From positions 124,001 through 188,000 of the forward strand of contig NZ_JAAAKZ010000001.1 of NCBI RefSeq assembly GCF_009905605.1: a stretch of 64,000 nucleotides of DNA. Reading direction: 5' to 3'. This DNA is from Runella sp. CRIBMP (GTDB lineage Bacteria; Bacteroidota; Bacteroidia; Cytophagales; Spirosomataceae). Shown here one piece after another: positions 8,568 to 19,400 of this stretch. Both the position numbers and the translations under genes were made by a program. The notes below the pieces were generated by a model. The model did no database searches, was not told where the DNA came from, and was given only the letters and a program-made list of their open reading frames with translations. Each line of letters begins with the position of its first letter. The stretch's first letter is position 1.

Positions 8568-9255
8568 ACCAAGGACTGAGCGAGTTATTTTGAGGATTGA
8601 CCAATAACTGAATTTCTTGGGCAGGCATGTAGCTTTGGGCCAACAGATACACTTTTTGCCCCGTTGCTGGATTTTCGGCCATATCTACCACAATGACGGC
8701 ATGGCCAAATGGAATTCCTTTCTGAATAAAAACATCGCCGATTTGCATTTTTGACATCGCAACGGGTTTTAATTCATCATGCAAAGAACGGGTATTGGCC
8801 GATATAAAAATGTATTCCATGTATTTCCAAAATTTCGGGTAAGTGTAATCACCCTTGGCGTAATTCTTAAAAAAGCGGGGCTTACCGTCGGCCACAAAAT
8901 TAAAATGAATCTCTTCGAAACGACGTTGGGAGTACAGGTATTCTGCCCGTAGGCGCATCACAGCGTCGGCGCATTGGTGCAGGTCTTTTTTGCCGATGCC
9001 TAAATCTACGACGGAGGCGTACACGTTGGGCGTATTTTTGGTTCGGCCGTCAAAATACAACACGTTGCTGTTCCAAGGTTTTAGTGGCAGGCGCCTGAGG
9101 TAGTATGGAAAGGAGTTGGAGTCAGTAGCCTTGCGTTCAAAACCAACAGGCGGAGCAAAACGCGTCGAAATGGTCGTCGCCGATTTGTCTATTTTTACCT
9201 GCGCAACCGTGTTTAAAACCGCAAAAAGGATTGGGATAAAAAGGGTTTTTGACAT
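8488..9255 (-). CDS. Exported DUF4846 family protein
   Basis: A 255-residue protein with a signal peptide (MSKTLFIPILFAVLNTVAQ). The body matches the DUF4846 pattern as I remember it: PPVGFERK, FPYYLRRLPLKP near the front, then ASVVDLGIGKKDLHQCADA and VMRLRAEYLYSQ, a YWKY-like region (YPKFWKYMEYIF), and a C-terminal part GDVFIQKGIPFGHAVIVVDM that looks like a papain-like His-containing segment. The biochemical function of the family is not established. It lies upstream of, and overlaps or abuts, the M15 peptidase gene, so the two exported proteins are probably made together and may both act on the cell wall (inference). Confidence 0.85.
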   Translation of the reverse strand: MSKTLFIPILFAVLNTVAQVKIDKSATTISTRFAPPVGFERKATDSNSFPYYLRRLPLKPWNSNVLYFDGRTKNTPNVYASVVDLGIGKKDLHQCADAVMRLRAEYLYSQRRFEEIHFNFVADGKPRFFKNYAKGDYTYPKFWKYMEYIFISANTRSLHDELKPVAMSKMQIGDVFIQKGIPFGHAVIVVDMAENPATGQKVYLLAQSYMPAQEIQLLVNPQNNSLSPWYELKNETITTPEWTFEPSDLRRFASY

Positions 9256-9305
9256 TTATTGTCTGACTTTTAAGGTGTTTTAGGCCCTTTCAGGGCAAGA
9301 ACGCA

Positions 9306-10154
9306 TTAATCCCGCCATGTAGCCCTTAAGATAAACGCCACGATGGGCGAGGGGTCTTTCAAGCTGTGCGGATGGTGCTTTACGTCGGGTTTGTAAATAA
9401 CTGTGATGTTGCCACCAAGGGCTTTTACGCGTTGCTCAAACAATGTGGTATTTTCTTCAATGGGCACCACCTCATCGGCATCGCCGCAGACATGGAGCAT
9501 CGGATAGCCTCCTTTGACGATTTTTTCCACGTTGTCGAGTGGGCTTCCTTTAAACTGTGCCGCTTCTTGTTCCGTTTGTAGATTATAATCTTGTTTGAAT
9601 ACCTCCCAATCTTTTGCACTCCCTGGGCCTCGGCCTTTGCCGCCTGGCCAACTTTTTAGGTCGAGAACGGGCGCATCGGCATAGACGCAAGATACTTTTT
9701 CGGGATTGGCGATGGCCCAATTGTAGGCATACACCCCGCCCCGGCTGAACCCTTCAAGAGCAACTTTGGATGAAAGCCCCGCTTTACGCAAAAAAGCGTA
9801 AAATTGATTCCAGATTTCAACGGCGTGTGCATTGCCGTAGAGTTCGGCTACGTCGCAATACACTACGTGAAATCCGCGAGCCAACAGCGCACTGTCGGCC
9901 TGTGGCTCATGCCCCCAAAAACGTGCCCGCCACACCCAAGGAGCATTTCTTGCCACTTTGACTGGCTTCACAACTTTGGCTTGGCGGCCGATAAAGATAA
10001 ACGAAGCACAAGGAAATCCGCTAAACGTACTGACTTGTTTTTCGGGGGGCAAGGACTGAAAAATATCCATTTCGGCGGCGGGTTGCCCATAGGATAATTG
10101 AAGTATACAAAACAGAAGACTGCCAAAAATCAGCGTAATTTTAGAAAGAATCAT
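9306..10154 (-). CDS. Exported alpha/beta hydrolase
   Basis: A 282-residue alpha/beta hydrolase with a signal peptide (MILSKITLIFGSLLFCILQL). The nucleophile serine is in LEGFSRGGVYAYNWA, the acid in HVCGDADEVVP, and the histidine in DVKHHPHSLKDP, so the triad is complete. The segment RARFWGHEPQADSALLARGF near the front is typical of esterases acting on sugar esters or similar small substrates; the true substrate is unknown. The ATG at 10152-10154 is chosen over a TTG five codons upstream because it starts the signal peptide directly. It lies 50 bp upstream of the DUF4846 gene on the same strand and may belong to the same leftward operon. Confidence 0.85.
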   Translation of the reverse strand: MILSKITLIFGSLLFCILQLSYGQPAAEMDIFQSLPPEKQVSTFSGFPCASFIFIGRQAKVVKPVKVARNAPWVWRARFWGHEPQADSALLARGFHVVYCDVAELYGNAHAVEIWNQFYAFLRKAGLSSKVALEGFSRGGVYAYNWAIANPEKVSCVYADAPVLDLKSWPGGKGRGPGSAKDWEVFKQDYNLQTEQEAAQFKGSPLDNVEKIVKGGYPMLHVCGDADEVVPIEENTTLFEQRVKALGGNITVIYKPDVKHHPHSLKDPSPIVAFILRATWRD

Positions 10155-10258
10155 GAAGAAAAAGGTCAAAAGGTTTCTCTATGAAAGTAAAAACGAATCA
10201 AAATCTATTTCCTTTTGAGAAACCGCTTATTCTTTGGTAACATTGCTTTTTGAATGGA

Positions 10259-11413
10259 ATGAAACGACCTTATTACCTTCTTCCGCTGGTGGTGGTGGCG
10301 CAGTTTGCGGGCACTTCGCTGTGGTTTGCGGTCAATGCCGTCATGCAAACATTACAGGCATTTCACCCCCAAACATCGGCTTTTATGCCCACCATGACCA
10401 CCGCCGTTCAGTTGGGGTTTGTGTTGGGTACGCTTTTTTATTCTTATTTCTCAATTGCCGACCGTTTTTCTCCCGTTCGAGTCTTTATGATTTCGGCAGC
10501 GCTGGCGGCTTCTTCTAATCTGACAGTCTTAGTAAGTTACCAGTCGCTCGAAGGGCTTTTTATGATGCGGTTGGGTGTTGGATTCTTTCTGGCGGGTGTC
10601 TACCCCGTGGGCATGAAAATTTGCAGTGATTGGTACGAAACGGGATTAGGAAAAGCCTTGGGTTATTTGGTGGGTGCGTTGGTATTAGGAACGGCCTTCC
10701 CGTACATTCTTAAATCATTTTCGCTCAGCCTGCCTTGGCAATATGTCATTATAGTTACTTCGGGCCTGGCCGTTTTTGGAGGAATTGTGATTGGGCTGTT
10801 TGTAAAAGATGGTCCGTTTAGGCGTGTAGCTGGAGGTTTTAATCCCGTCGTTTTGCGAGATGTGTTTAAGGATAAGGCTTTTAGAAGTTCGGCTTTCGGT
10901 TATTTCGGGCACATGTTTGAGCTTTATACTTTTTGGGCTTTTGTTCCGGTCATCATTACTTCTTATAATCAGCTTGCTCACCAGAATCTCCCTGTTCCGC
11001 TGTGTGCTTTTGGTATCATTGCTTCGGGGGCGTTGGGGTGTGTTCTGACGGGTGAGCTTTCGCTGCGTTGGGGTAGTCACCGAACGGCTTGGTTTTCGCT
11101 GCTGATTTCGTGCATTTGCTGTGGGCTGTGCGTTTTTCTTCCATTCTATTCTGGGTTCTTTTTTCTGGTATTTATGTTTATCTGGGGCATAAGTGTGGTG
11201 GGAGACTCGCCGCAGTTTTCGACCTTGGTTTCACAAAATGCCCCCTCAAATTATCGGGCTACGGCACTGACGTTGGTCACTTCGATTGGGTTCTTTATTA
11301 CTATTCCGAGTCTCTATATGACCCAATGGCTTTTTAATGCTTATGGGCACTTTGCGCTGGCCGTATTGGGCTTGGGAGGAGTTGTTGGGTTGGCAGCTTC
11401 ACGACGAATATAA
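10259..11413 (+). CDS. MFS transporter
   Basis: A 384-residue integral membrane protein of the major facilitator superfamily, with about twelve hydrophobic segments. The first ones are YLLPLVVVAQFAGTSLWFAV and TAVQLGFVLGTLFYSYFSIADRFSPVRVFM, the latter holding the loop-2-3 region characteristic of MFS. Further landmarks are RLGVGFFLAGVYPVGMKI and, in the second half, GDSPQFSTLVSQNAP. The substrate cannot be told. The ATG at 10259 is used; a TTG three codons upstream is the other option. It stands alone and is divergent from the alpha/beta hydrolase gene. Confidence 0.9.
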   Translation: MKRPYYLLPLVVVAQFAGTSLWFAVNAVMQTLQAFHPQTSAFMPTMTTAVQLGFVLGTLFYSYFSIADRFSPVRVFMISAALAASSNLTVLVSYQSLEGLFMMRLGVGFFLAGVYPVGMKICSDWYETGLGKALGYLVGALVLGTAFPYILKSFSLSLPWQYVIIVTSGLAVFGGIVIGLFVKDGPFRRVAGGFNPVVLRDVFKDKAFRSSAFGYFGHMFELYTFWAFVPVIITSYNQLAHQNLPVPLCAFGIIASGALGCVLTGELSLRWGSHRTAWFSLLISCICCGLCVFLPFYSGFFFLVFMFIWGISVVGDSPQFSTLVSQNAPSNYRATALTLVTSIGFFITIPSLYMTQWLFNAYGHFALAVLGLGGVVGLAASRRI

Positions 11414-11499
11414 ACGGTTTCACCAACGCTGGTTTCCTAAAGACCCGCCTTGTTGCAGGTTTTCTTTTTTCATTCTTCCTTTTCTAAGATTAAAAGCAG

Positions 11500-11507
11500 T
11501 AATTTTG
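11500..11507 (+). promoter_or_regulatory. Candidate -7 promoter box upstream of purH
   Basis: TAATTTTG matches the TAnnTTTG consensus and lies about 130 bp before the purH start, giving a leader of about 125 nucleotides. No clear TTTG -33 box lies at the right distance. I looked for a purine-riboswitch-like fold in the leader and saw none. Confidence 0.35.
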
Positions 11508-11638
11508 CGGCTTCATTTTTTATCAGTGATGTAATCAGTTGTTAATTAACCGCTTTTGCTGCACTAACGATTTGTTCGTCAGGATAATTAATTCATTCCT
11601 CACGATAAATAATCAACAGTGCCGAAGCACTCAATTCA

Positions 11639-13159
11639 ATGAAAAAAATCCAATCGGCTTTACTTTCGGTCTATTACAAAGACGGTCTCGAACCTATTGT
11701 CCAACTTCTCCACCAAAATGGCGTTAAGCTATACTCAACGGGTGGTACGCAAACTTTTATCGAAAACATGGGTATTCCCGTGACGGCGGTGGAAGACCTT
11801 ACGGGCTATCCCTCCATTTTTGGGGGGCGTGTCAAAACCCTTCACCCTGCGGTTTTTGGTGGTATTCTGTACCGTCGCGAAGATGCAGGCGATGTAGCGC
11901 AGGCGGCGCAATTCAATATTCCTGCCATCGATTTGGTAGTGGTGGATTTGTACCCGTTTGAAGAAACCGTGGCGTCGGGAGCGAGTGAGGAAGACATCAT
12001 CGAAAAAATTGACATTGGAGGAATCTCGTTGATTCGGGCGGGTGCCAAAAACTTTCAAGATTCACTCATCGTATCGTCGCGTACGCAATACGCGGATGTT
12101 TTGAGCATTTTGACCGAGAAAAATTGCAGCACTGAACTTTCAGATCGCCGTCGTTATGCGCAAGAGGCTTTTGCCACCACGAGCCATTACGACACGGCCA
12201 TCAATCAGTGGTTTTTGGGGAAATCGACGCAGGATATTTACTCATTTACCGAGTTGCCGCAAAATTCATTGCGCTACGGAGAAAACCCGCATCAAGCGGC
12301 CACTTTTTACGGAGATTTAGAGGCAATGTTTGATAAACTTCATGGTAAAGAGTTGTCGTACAACAACTTGGTGGATGTAGATGCGTGCGTGGCATTGATT
12401 GATGAATTTGGTAATGAACCTACCTTCGCCATCATCAAACATACCAATGCCTGCGGCGTAGCCACCGCAGCTACCGCCAAAGAAGCCTACGCAACGGCCT
12501 TGGCCTGCGATCCAGTTTCTGCCTTTGGGGGAGTGATTATTACCAACGCTACCGTTGACGTGGCCACGGCCGAAGAATTGAATAAATTGTTTATGGAGAT
12601 ATTGATTGCTCCCGCCTATGAGCCTGAGGCATTGGCGTTGTTGCAATCGAAGAAAAACCGCATTTTACTTCAGCGTAAAAATGTGGAATTGCCCGCTAAG
12701 ATGTTTAAAACCATCTTGAACGGAGTGCTTGAGCAAGACAAAGATTTGGTAGTGGAAACCGCTTCACAATTTAAAACCGTAACCGTCAAAGCACCGACCG
12801 AAGCAGAAGTACGGGCGTTGGAGTTTGCGTTGAAAGTGTGCAAGCACACCAAATCCAATACGATTGTGTTGGCCACCGAGAACCGCCTGATTGCCAGCGG
12901 AACGGGCCAAACCTCGCGCGTGGATGCGTTGCGTCAGGCCATCGACAAGGCCTTGGCTTTTGGGTTTGAACTGAAAGGCTCGGTGATGGCTTCTGATGCG
13001 TTCTTTCCTTTTGCCGATTGTGTGGAGATTGCTCGTTTGGCGGGTATAACGGCCGTTGTGCAACCTGGAGGCTCCATTCGTGACCAAGACTCTATCAACT
13101 ATTGCGATGCAAACGACATGGCGATGGTAACCACAGGCGTGCGGCACTTTAAGCACTAA
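11639..13159 (+). CDS. purH: Bifunctional AICAR transformylase / IMP cyclohydrolase
   Basis: A 506-residue cytoplasmic enzyme that carries out the last two steps of IMP synthesis. The N-terminal IMP cyclohydrolase domain shows KLYSTGGTQTFIE, LTGYPSIFGGRVKTLHP and VVVDLYPFEETV, followed by EKIDIGGISLIRAGAKNF. The C-terminal transformylase domain shows LRYGENPHQAA, IIKHTNACGVA with the catalytic Lys-His pair, DPVSAFGGVI, and PGGSIRDQDSI near the end. Length is normal. It is a single gene ending in a terminator at 13181. Confidence 0.97.
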   Translation: MKKIQSALLSVYYKDGLEPIVQLLHQNGVKLYSTGGTQTFIENMGIPVTAVEDLTGYPSIFGGRVKTLHPAVFGGILYRREDAGDVAQAAQFNIPAIDLVVVDLYPFEETVASGASEEDIIEKIDIGGISLIRAGAKNFQDSLIVSSRTQYADVLSILTEKNCSTELSDRRRYAQEAFATTSHYDTAINQWFLGKSTQDIYSFTELPQNSLRYGENPHQAATFYGDLEAMFDKLHGKELSYNNLVDVDACVALIDEFGNEPTFAIIKHTNACGVATAATAKEAYATALACDPVSAFGGVIITNATVDVATAEELNKLFMEILIAPAYEPEALALLQSKKNRILLQRKNVELPAKMFKTILNGVLEQDKDLVVETASQFKTVTVKAPTEAEVRALEFALKVCKHTKSNTIVLATENRLIASGTGQTSRVDALRQAIDKALAFGFELKGSVMASDAFFPFADCVEIARLAGITAVVQPGGSIRDQDSINYCDANDMAMVTTGVRHFKH

Positions 13160-13180
13160 TATTTAAAAAAATCAGAATGA

Positions 13181-13219
13181 CAAAAGAGATTATCTCAAAA
13201 GGGTAGTCTCTTTTTGTTT
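13181..13219 (+). terminator. Terminator after purH
   Basis: CAAAAGAGATTA pairs with TAGTCTCTTTTTG around a loop of about ten bases, then continues into T-rich sequence. It separates purH from sprA. Confidence 0.7.
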
Positions 13220-13401
13220 CTATTCAAGCTTTTCTTAAAAACCCGTAAGTTGTACACATCTGCCTTTTTTGGCTAAAAATTGCGTTTATCTCGTGCCTGT
13301 TTCTATCTTTACCTCACATTCTTAAAAATAGTTGAACGCTCAGAGACGATTGGCAAGGTTTTAGCCGTTAAGGATTTGAGTACCCAGACCGCTGAAGAAT
13401 C

Positions 13402-16400
13402 GTGGGAATTATCAGAAAACAGCTCTACCTTATCTCTACCAAATCATACTTTATCATCGGGCTAGTCGTAGCTCTGTGGTTAGTTGCGTACGTGGGGGTT
13501 GCTCAACAACCGACCAACCGTCGCCCCGTGGTTCAGGATACCAGCCGAAACGACCGTCAAAGTCGGCGGCTGCTCTATTCTCGTTGGAACGACCGCATCG
13601 GCAATCGTTTCATTTATACACCGCCCCGTTCTACTTTCTTTCTGAAAGAGCCCAAAGGGCTTTCCAATGAATTTCGGTTGGATACCACCCGCCGCATTTC
13701 GGTTTATGAGCGCATTGGCGATGCTAAATTGCCGACCCTCAATTACCGCGACCCGCTGAGTATGAGTTACGAAGATTTCCAGAAATTGCAGGACAAGCGG
13801 GTCTTCAACTACCTCTGGCGCGATTATTCCTCTAAACAGGACGGTAAAGGCGCGCTTGGTGCGCGTGGCTTGTTGCCCAAATTGGACTTGCCTCCGGGTC
13901 TTGACCGTATTTTTGGCAGCAATCTTGTCGACTTTAAGCCCAACGGCTTTGTACTGTTGGATTTTGGCGTGTTGCATCAAAATATTGACAATCCGCAAGT
14001 GCCTATCCGTCAGCGGAAATCGACGAACTTCCTGTTTAATGAGCAAATCAACATTAACTTTAACGGCAAGATTGGCGATAAACTTGGAATGTTGACCAAC
14101 TTTGATACTAAGTCGAGTTTCAATTTTGAGAATCAGTTCAAACTGGATTATCGTCCAGGAAATCTTCCCACCAACTCCGCCAATCTTCCGAACGCTTCCA
14201 ATCTCCCCAATGCAGCGGGTTTAGGTCAAAACGGAGTGCAAGGCTTGGGTCAAAATGGTGGTGCAGGTCAAAATCCGTTCGGTGGTTTGGGGGCAGGGCC
14301 GCAGAATTATATTCCCGAAAACGAAAGCATTATTCAGGGAATTCAGGCGGGAAATATCAACTGGCAAATTCCTTCGCAGTTGATTCCGGGCGTACAAAAT
14401 TTATTCGGAGCCAAGGTTGATTTACGTTTCGGGCGTTTGACTACAACGGTGGTGGCTTCACAGCAACGGTCTAAACAACAGTGTATTACGTTGCGGGGAG
14501 GGGTGCAAAATCGTCCGTTTGAAATACGAGCAGATGCTTATGACGAAAATCGTCACTTCTTTCTGTCGTACTTCTTCCGCAATAATTATGAACGCTGGTT
14601 AGGCAATATCCCGCTGGTTATGTCGGGGGTGACCATTACCCGTCTGGAAGTGTACGTAACCAATCGTACCAACAATACCGAAACCCTACGAAACTTTGTC
14701 GCTTTTTCTGATTTGGGAGAATCGGCTCCCGTCAATAGCGCTAATCCAAATCTGGCGCCAATTGTGGCCAATCAGCCCGTCAACAACAAAAGCAACGGCC
14801 TGTATCAAAAAGTAACCAATGACCCCGAACTTCGCGAAGCAGATAAAACAAGTTTTGCGCTCGACAGCCGCTACAACCTCCGTCGGGGCGATGATTATGA
14901 CCTTCTGCGCGGTGCGCGAAAACTGAACGAACGCGAATATAAATTTCAGGCCGAACTGGGTTATATTTCATTACTAACGCCCTTGCGCAACGATGAGATT
15001 TTGGCCGTGGCCTATGAATACACCCTTAACGGACAAAAATATAAAGTAGGAGAACTCACCGAAGATTACCAGGCGCGCCGCGATGATGAGGTATTGGTGC
15101 TGAAACTGTTGAAATCATCCACGATTCGTAATAATACGAGCCATCCGATGTGGAATTTGATGATGAAGAACATTTACTCATTGAACACCACGCAGGTAGG
15201 AAAGCAAAATTTTCAGATGCGGGTTATCTATAAAGATGACCTAACTGGTATTGATAACCCCAACTTGCAGGAAGGGCCGATTGCCAACGTGCCGCTGTTG
15301 CGGGTGATGGGATTGGATAAGTTGAACCCGCTCAATGACCCCGTTTTGGATAATTCAGGGAAAGCCATTGGTGATGGTAACTTTGACTTTGTAGACAATG
15401 TCACGATTGACAGTCGTTTTGGTCGTATTATTTTTCCCGTTTTGGAGCCTTTTGGTTCAAATCTGGTGAAGCAGTTCAACAGCGATCCTGTATTAGCCAA
15501 TAAATACGTCTTTAATGAACTGTATCGTACTACCCAAATCGACGCGCAGCAGGTAACCGAGAAAAATAAATTCTTCTTGAAAGGGTCTTTTCAAGGCTCG
15601 TCGGGCGGGGCGTCAATTCCATTGCCGTTTGGCGTATCTGAAAAATCAGTAACCGTACGTGCGGGTGGTGTTCAGCTCCAGCCAGGGATTGATTATGCCG
15701 TCGAAGGCCAATCTGGATCGGTGCGGTTGATCAATGAAAGTGTGCTGAATTCAGGTCGTGACATTGAAATTTGTTATGAACAACCAGACTTGTTTCAAAA
15801 CCAAATTCGTCGGTTGTTAGGTACGCGCCTCAACTACGTCGTTAACCGCGATATGCAGATTGGGCTTACCGCCATGAATATGCGCGAAACGCCGCCGGGC
15901 TTTTTGACCCGCGCCGCGTTGGGCAACGACCCCGTCAACAACAGCATCATTGGGGCCGACCTTACTTTTCGGAAAGAATCTCGTTTTCTGACAAAATTGT
16001 TGGACAAACTGCCTCTTTTGCAGACCAAAGAGATATCGGCTATTCAGTTTCAGGGTGAAGTCGCGCAGTCTTTTGCGGGCTTGCACCCTCAGGTTAGAAA
16101 CCGCATCATGATTGATGATTTTGAAGCGGCTCGTACGCAGTTTGACCTAACTCGCCAACCGACGCGCTGGCGTTTGGGTGGCACTCCGCAGCAATTCCCG
16201 CAAGGCACTCCGACCAATCCGCTGGAATATGCCTACAACCGCGCCAAAATATCTGCCTATACTATTGATATCACGTTTTCGCCCCAAGCACAAGTGGGGT
16301 TGAGCGTTCGCCCAAACATTACGACCCAAGACTTTAATAATTTCTACGAGCGGCTTTTTACCCCGCAAGATATTTTCAAAGGACGCGGGCAGTACTTGGT

Positions 16401-19400
16401 CAATTTGCCCGAAAATATTCTGGACATTGCGTATTTCCCGCGTGAACGGGGAATGTATAATTTTAATACCGACCTTGACCCCGACGGAAGGCTCAAAAAT
16501 CCACGAAAAAACTTTGGTGCCATTACGCGGGCCATTGGGTCAGACGTTGATTTTGACAATGCCAACGTCGAAATCATGGAGTTTTGGTTGATGGACCCCT
16601 TTAAAGAAGGCCCCAACGGGGTGGTTCGTGATGGGGTGACCAATACCAATAACACGACGGGCGGGAAATTGTACTTTAACTTGGGTGAGGTTTCGGAAGA
16701 CGTGGTTAAAAACGGACGGTACGATTTCGAGAACGGCTTGCCTTTGGACGAAAAAAGAACCTCTACTACGGGCCCCCTTCCTGCTAACGTGGCGCAATCG
16801 GCGTGGGGCTATTCGACCCGGCAGCAGTATATTATCAATGCGTTTACCAACGAGGCAGGCGCTCGGCCCAAGCAGGACGTAGGATTGGATGGCTTGAGCA
16901 ATGACGAAGAGCGGACTTTCTTCCAAAATTACATTCAGAACCTTCCGCCTACCCTCAAAACAGAAGCCCGTAATCAAATCCTAACCGACCCGTCGGGGGA
17001 TGACTTTGAGTTTTATTTCAGTGCCAAAGCCGACAGCGCCAACAAGAAAATTGTTGAGCGTTATAAAAATTACATGGGGGTAGAAAACAATACGCCAGAG
17101 TTTCAGAGCAACAATGAAATTACCGCCGCCGCCACGAATTTACCCGATATTGAAGACCTCAACACCGACAATACCATCAATGACCAAGAGGCTTATTATG
17201 AATACGAAGTAGACCTGAAGCCGGGGCAGTTGGATGTAGGAAAGCCGTATATTGTGGATAAAGTAAGTGCCCCCAACGGTGCTGGTGAAGAAGTAAATTG
17301 GTACTTGTTCCGTATCCCTGTGCGGGAGTTTACGCGCAAAGTCGGAAACATCAACGGGTTTAAATCCATTCGTTTTGTGCGGATGTACATGACCGATTGG
17401 GAACAGCCGGTGGTTTTGCGTTTTGCGCAGTTGCAAATGGTTGCCACGCAATATCGTAAGTACACGGGCGACCTCAACGCCCGAGGTTTGCAGGAAGTAC
17501 CCGAGCCGTACGACGCGCAATTTAAAATTGCTACCGTCAGTGTGGAAGAAAACAGCGCTCCCGTAACCACGGGCGGACAGGGGCAAGGGCGCAATATTTA
17601 CACTGTACCTCCGGGATGGCAGCGCGATGTGGACTATACTACCCCCAACCAACGCCCGTTGAACGAGCAATCCATGAGCCTCTGCGTGACCAACTTGCGG
17701 GATGGGGACTCAAGAGCGGCTTTTAAGAATGTAACGAGCCAAAACTTACTTTTCCGTGAACGCCTGAAGATGTTTGTGCACATGCAAAATGACCAAAATG
17801 AAAATGGTCAGGTGTCGGCATTTATGCGTTTGGGAACGGATGTTTCGGAACATTACTACGAAATTGAGGTGACTAATTTGCAGGCCACGCCGCCCAATGA
17901 ATCAGACCCTGAGCGAGTTTGGCCCCAACAAAACGAAATTGATATTGAAATACCTTGGCTGATAGAGGCCAAAGCCGAGCGTGACCGTCAGGCAAGTGGG
18001 ACGATTTCGGCACCTTACACGGTCACTAAAACGGATGCCCTTGGGCGAGTGTACCGGATTACCGTGGTGGGGCGGCCAGATTTGAGCAACGTGATGATTA
18101 TCATGATTGGGTTGCGAAACCCACGCACGCCCGACCAACAACCCAAAAGCTTTTGTATTTGGGTCAACGAAATGCACGTGCAGGGTTTTGACAATCAGTC
18201 GGGAACGGCGGCGATTGCGCGGGCGGATATTAAACTTGCCGATTTAGGTACGGTACAAGTGGCAGGAAAATACACCACGTTTGGTTTTGGTGGGGTTCAA
18301 CAAAAACTAACTGACCGCTCCCGCGACAATTCGCGCGAGTTTAGCCTTTCGGCGGCGCTGGCGCTGGATAAATTTTTGCCTGAAAAATGGGGCTTTAAAA
18401 TTCCGTTGTATGTAAACTACGACCTGCGCGACGTAAAACCGCATTTCAATCCTTACGATCCTGATACACCTTTGGCGATGTCGTTGGCAAACTACGCCGA
18501 AAATGACCCGCGACGGATACAACTCGAAAATGCCTCTACCGAAAAAGCCGAGCGGCGCGGGTTTAATTTTTCCAACGTACGTAAAACCAAACTAGGACCC
18601 AACGCCAAGCGGCATTTCTGGGACTTTGAGAATCTATCGTTTACGTATGCCTACAACGAACAAACTCGCCGAACCAGTACCATTGCTGATTACGCCCAAC
18701 GGCAATATCGTGGCGGCATTGTGTATCAATACGGCTTTCCGCAGCGTTCGTGGGAGCCTTTCCGTACCGTGAAGAGTTTTGAGCGGCCTTATTTGGAACT
18801 ACTGAAAGATTTCAACCTTTCATTGCTCCCTACCCAAGTAGCCATCAGATTTGACGCCGACCGGAGTTTTATCCGTACGCTGTACCGTAGTGCCGACCTT
18901 ACGGATGCCAATCAGGCACCTTTGTTTGAAAAATATTTCCTATTCAATCGTGGCTATGATTTGTCATGGAACTTGACCAAAAATGTGGTGCTGAGCTACA
19001 GCGCTTTGGCCAATGCCGTGATTGATGAGCCCGAAGGGGATATTAATACGCAGGCTAAGCAGGATGTCGTCTGGCGTAATTTTAGAAATCTGGGAAGAAT
19101 GAAAAATTTTGACCAGAAAATACGACTGACCTACCGGTTGCCGTTGGAAAAAATTCCGTTGTTGGATTGGATGACGGCTGATTACAACCATAACATTATG
19201 TATCAGTTTTCGCCGATTACATCATATTCTTCCTCGGGGCCGTCCTTTTCGTCAGGCTCACCGGGTATGTCGATGTTTGGTGGAAATAATAGCTACGGAG
19301 TAGGCAACACTGGCGGCTATGGCGCAAACCAAAATCCAGCGTTTCAGGCGGGCGGTTATCGCTTGACCGATTCTGAGAATTTTCTTTTGGGAAATATCCT

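Noticed and set aside
11508-11638. Purine riboswitch in the purH leader
   Set aside because: No three-way-junction pattern or conserved loop bases could be found.
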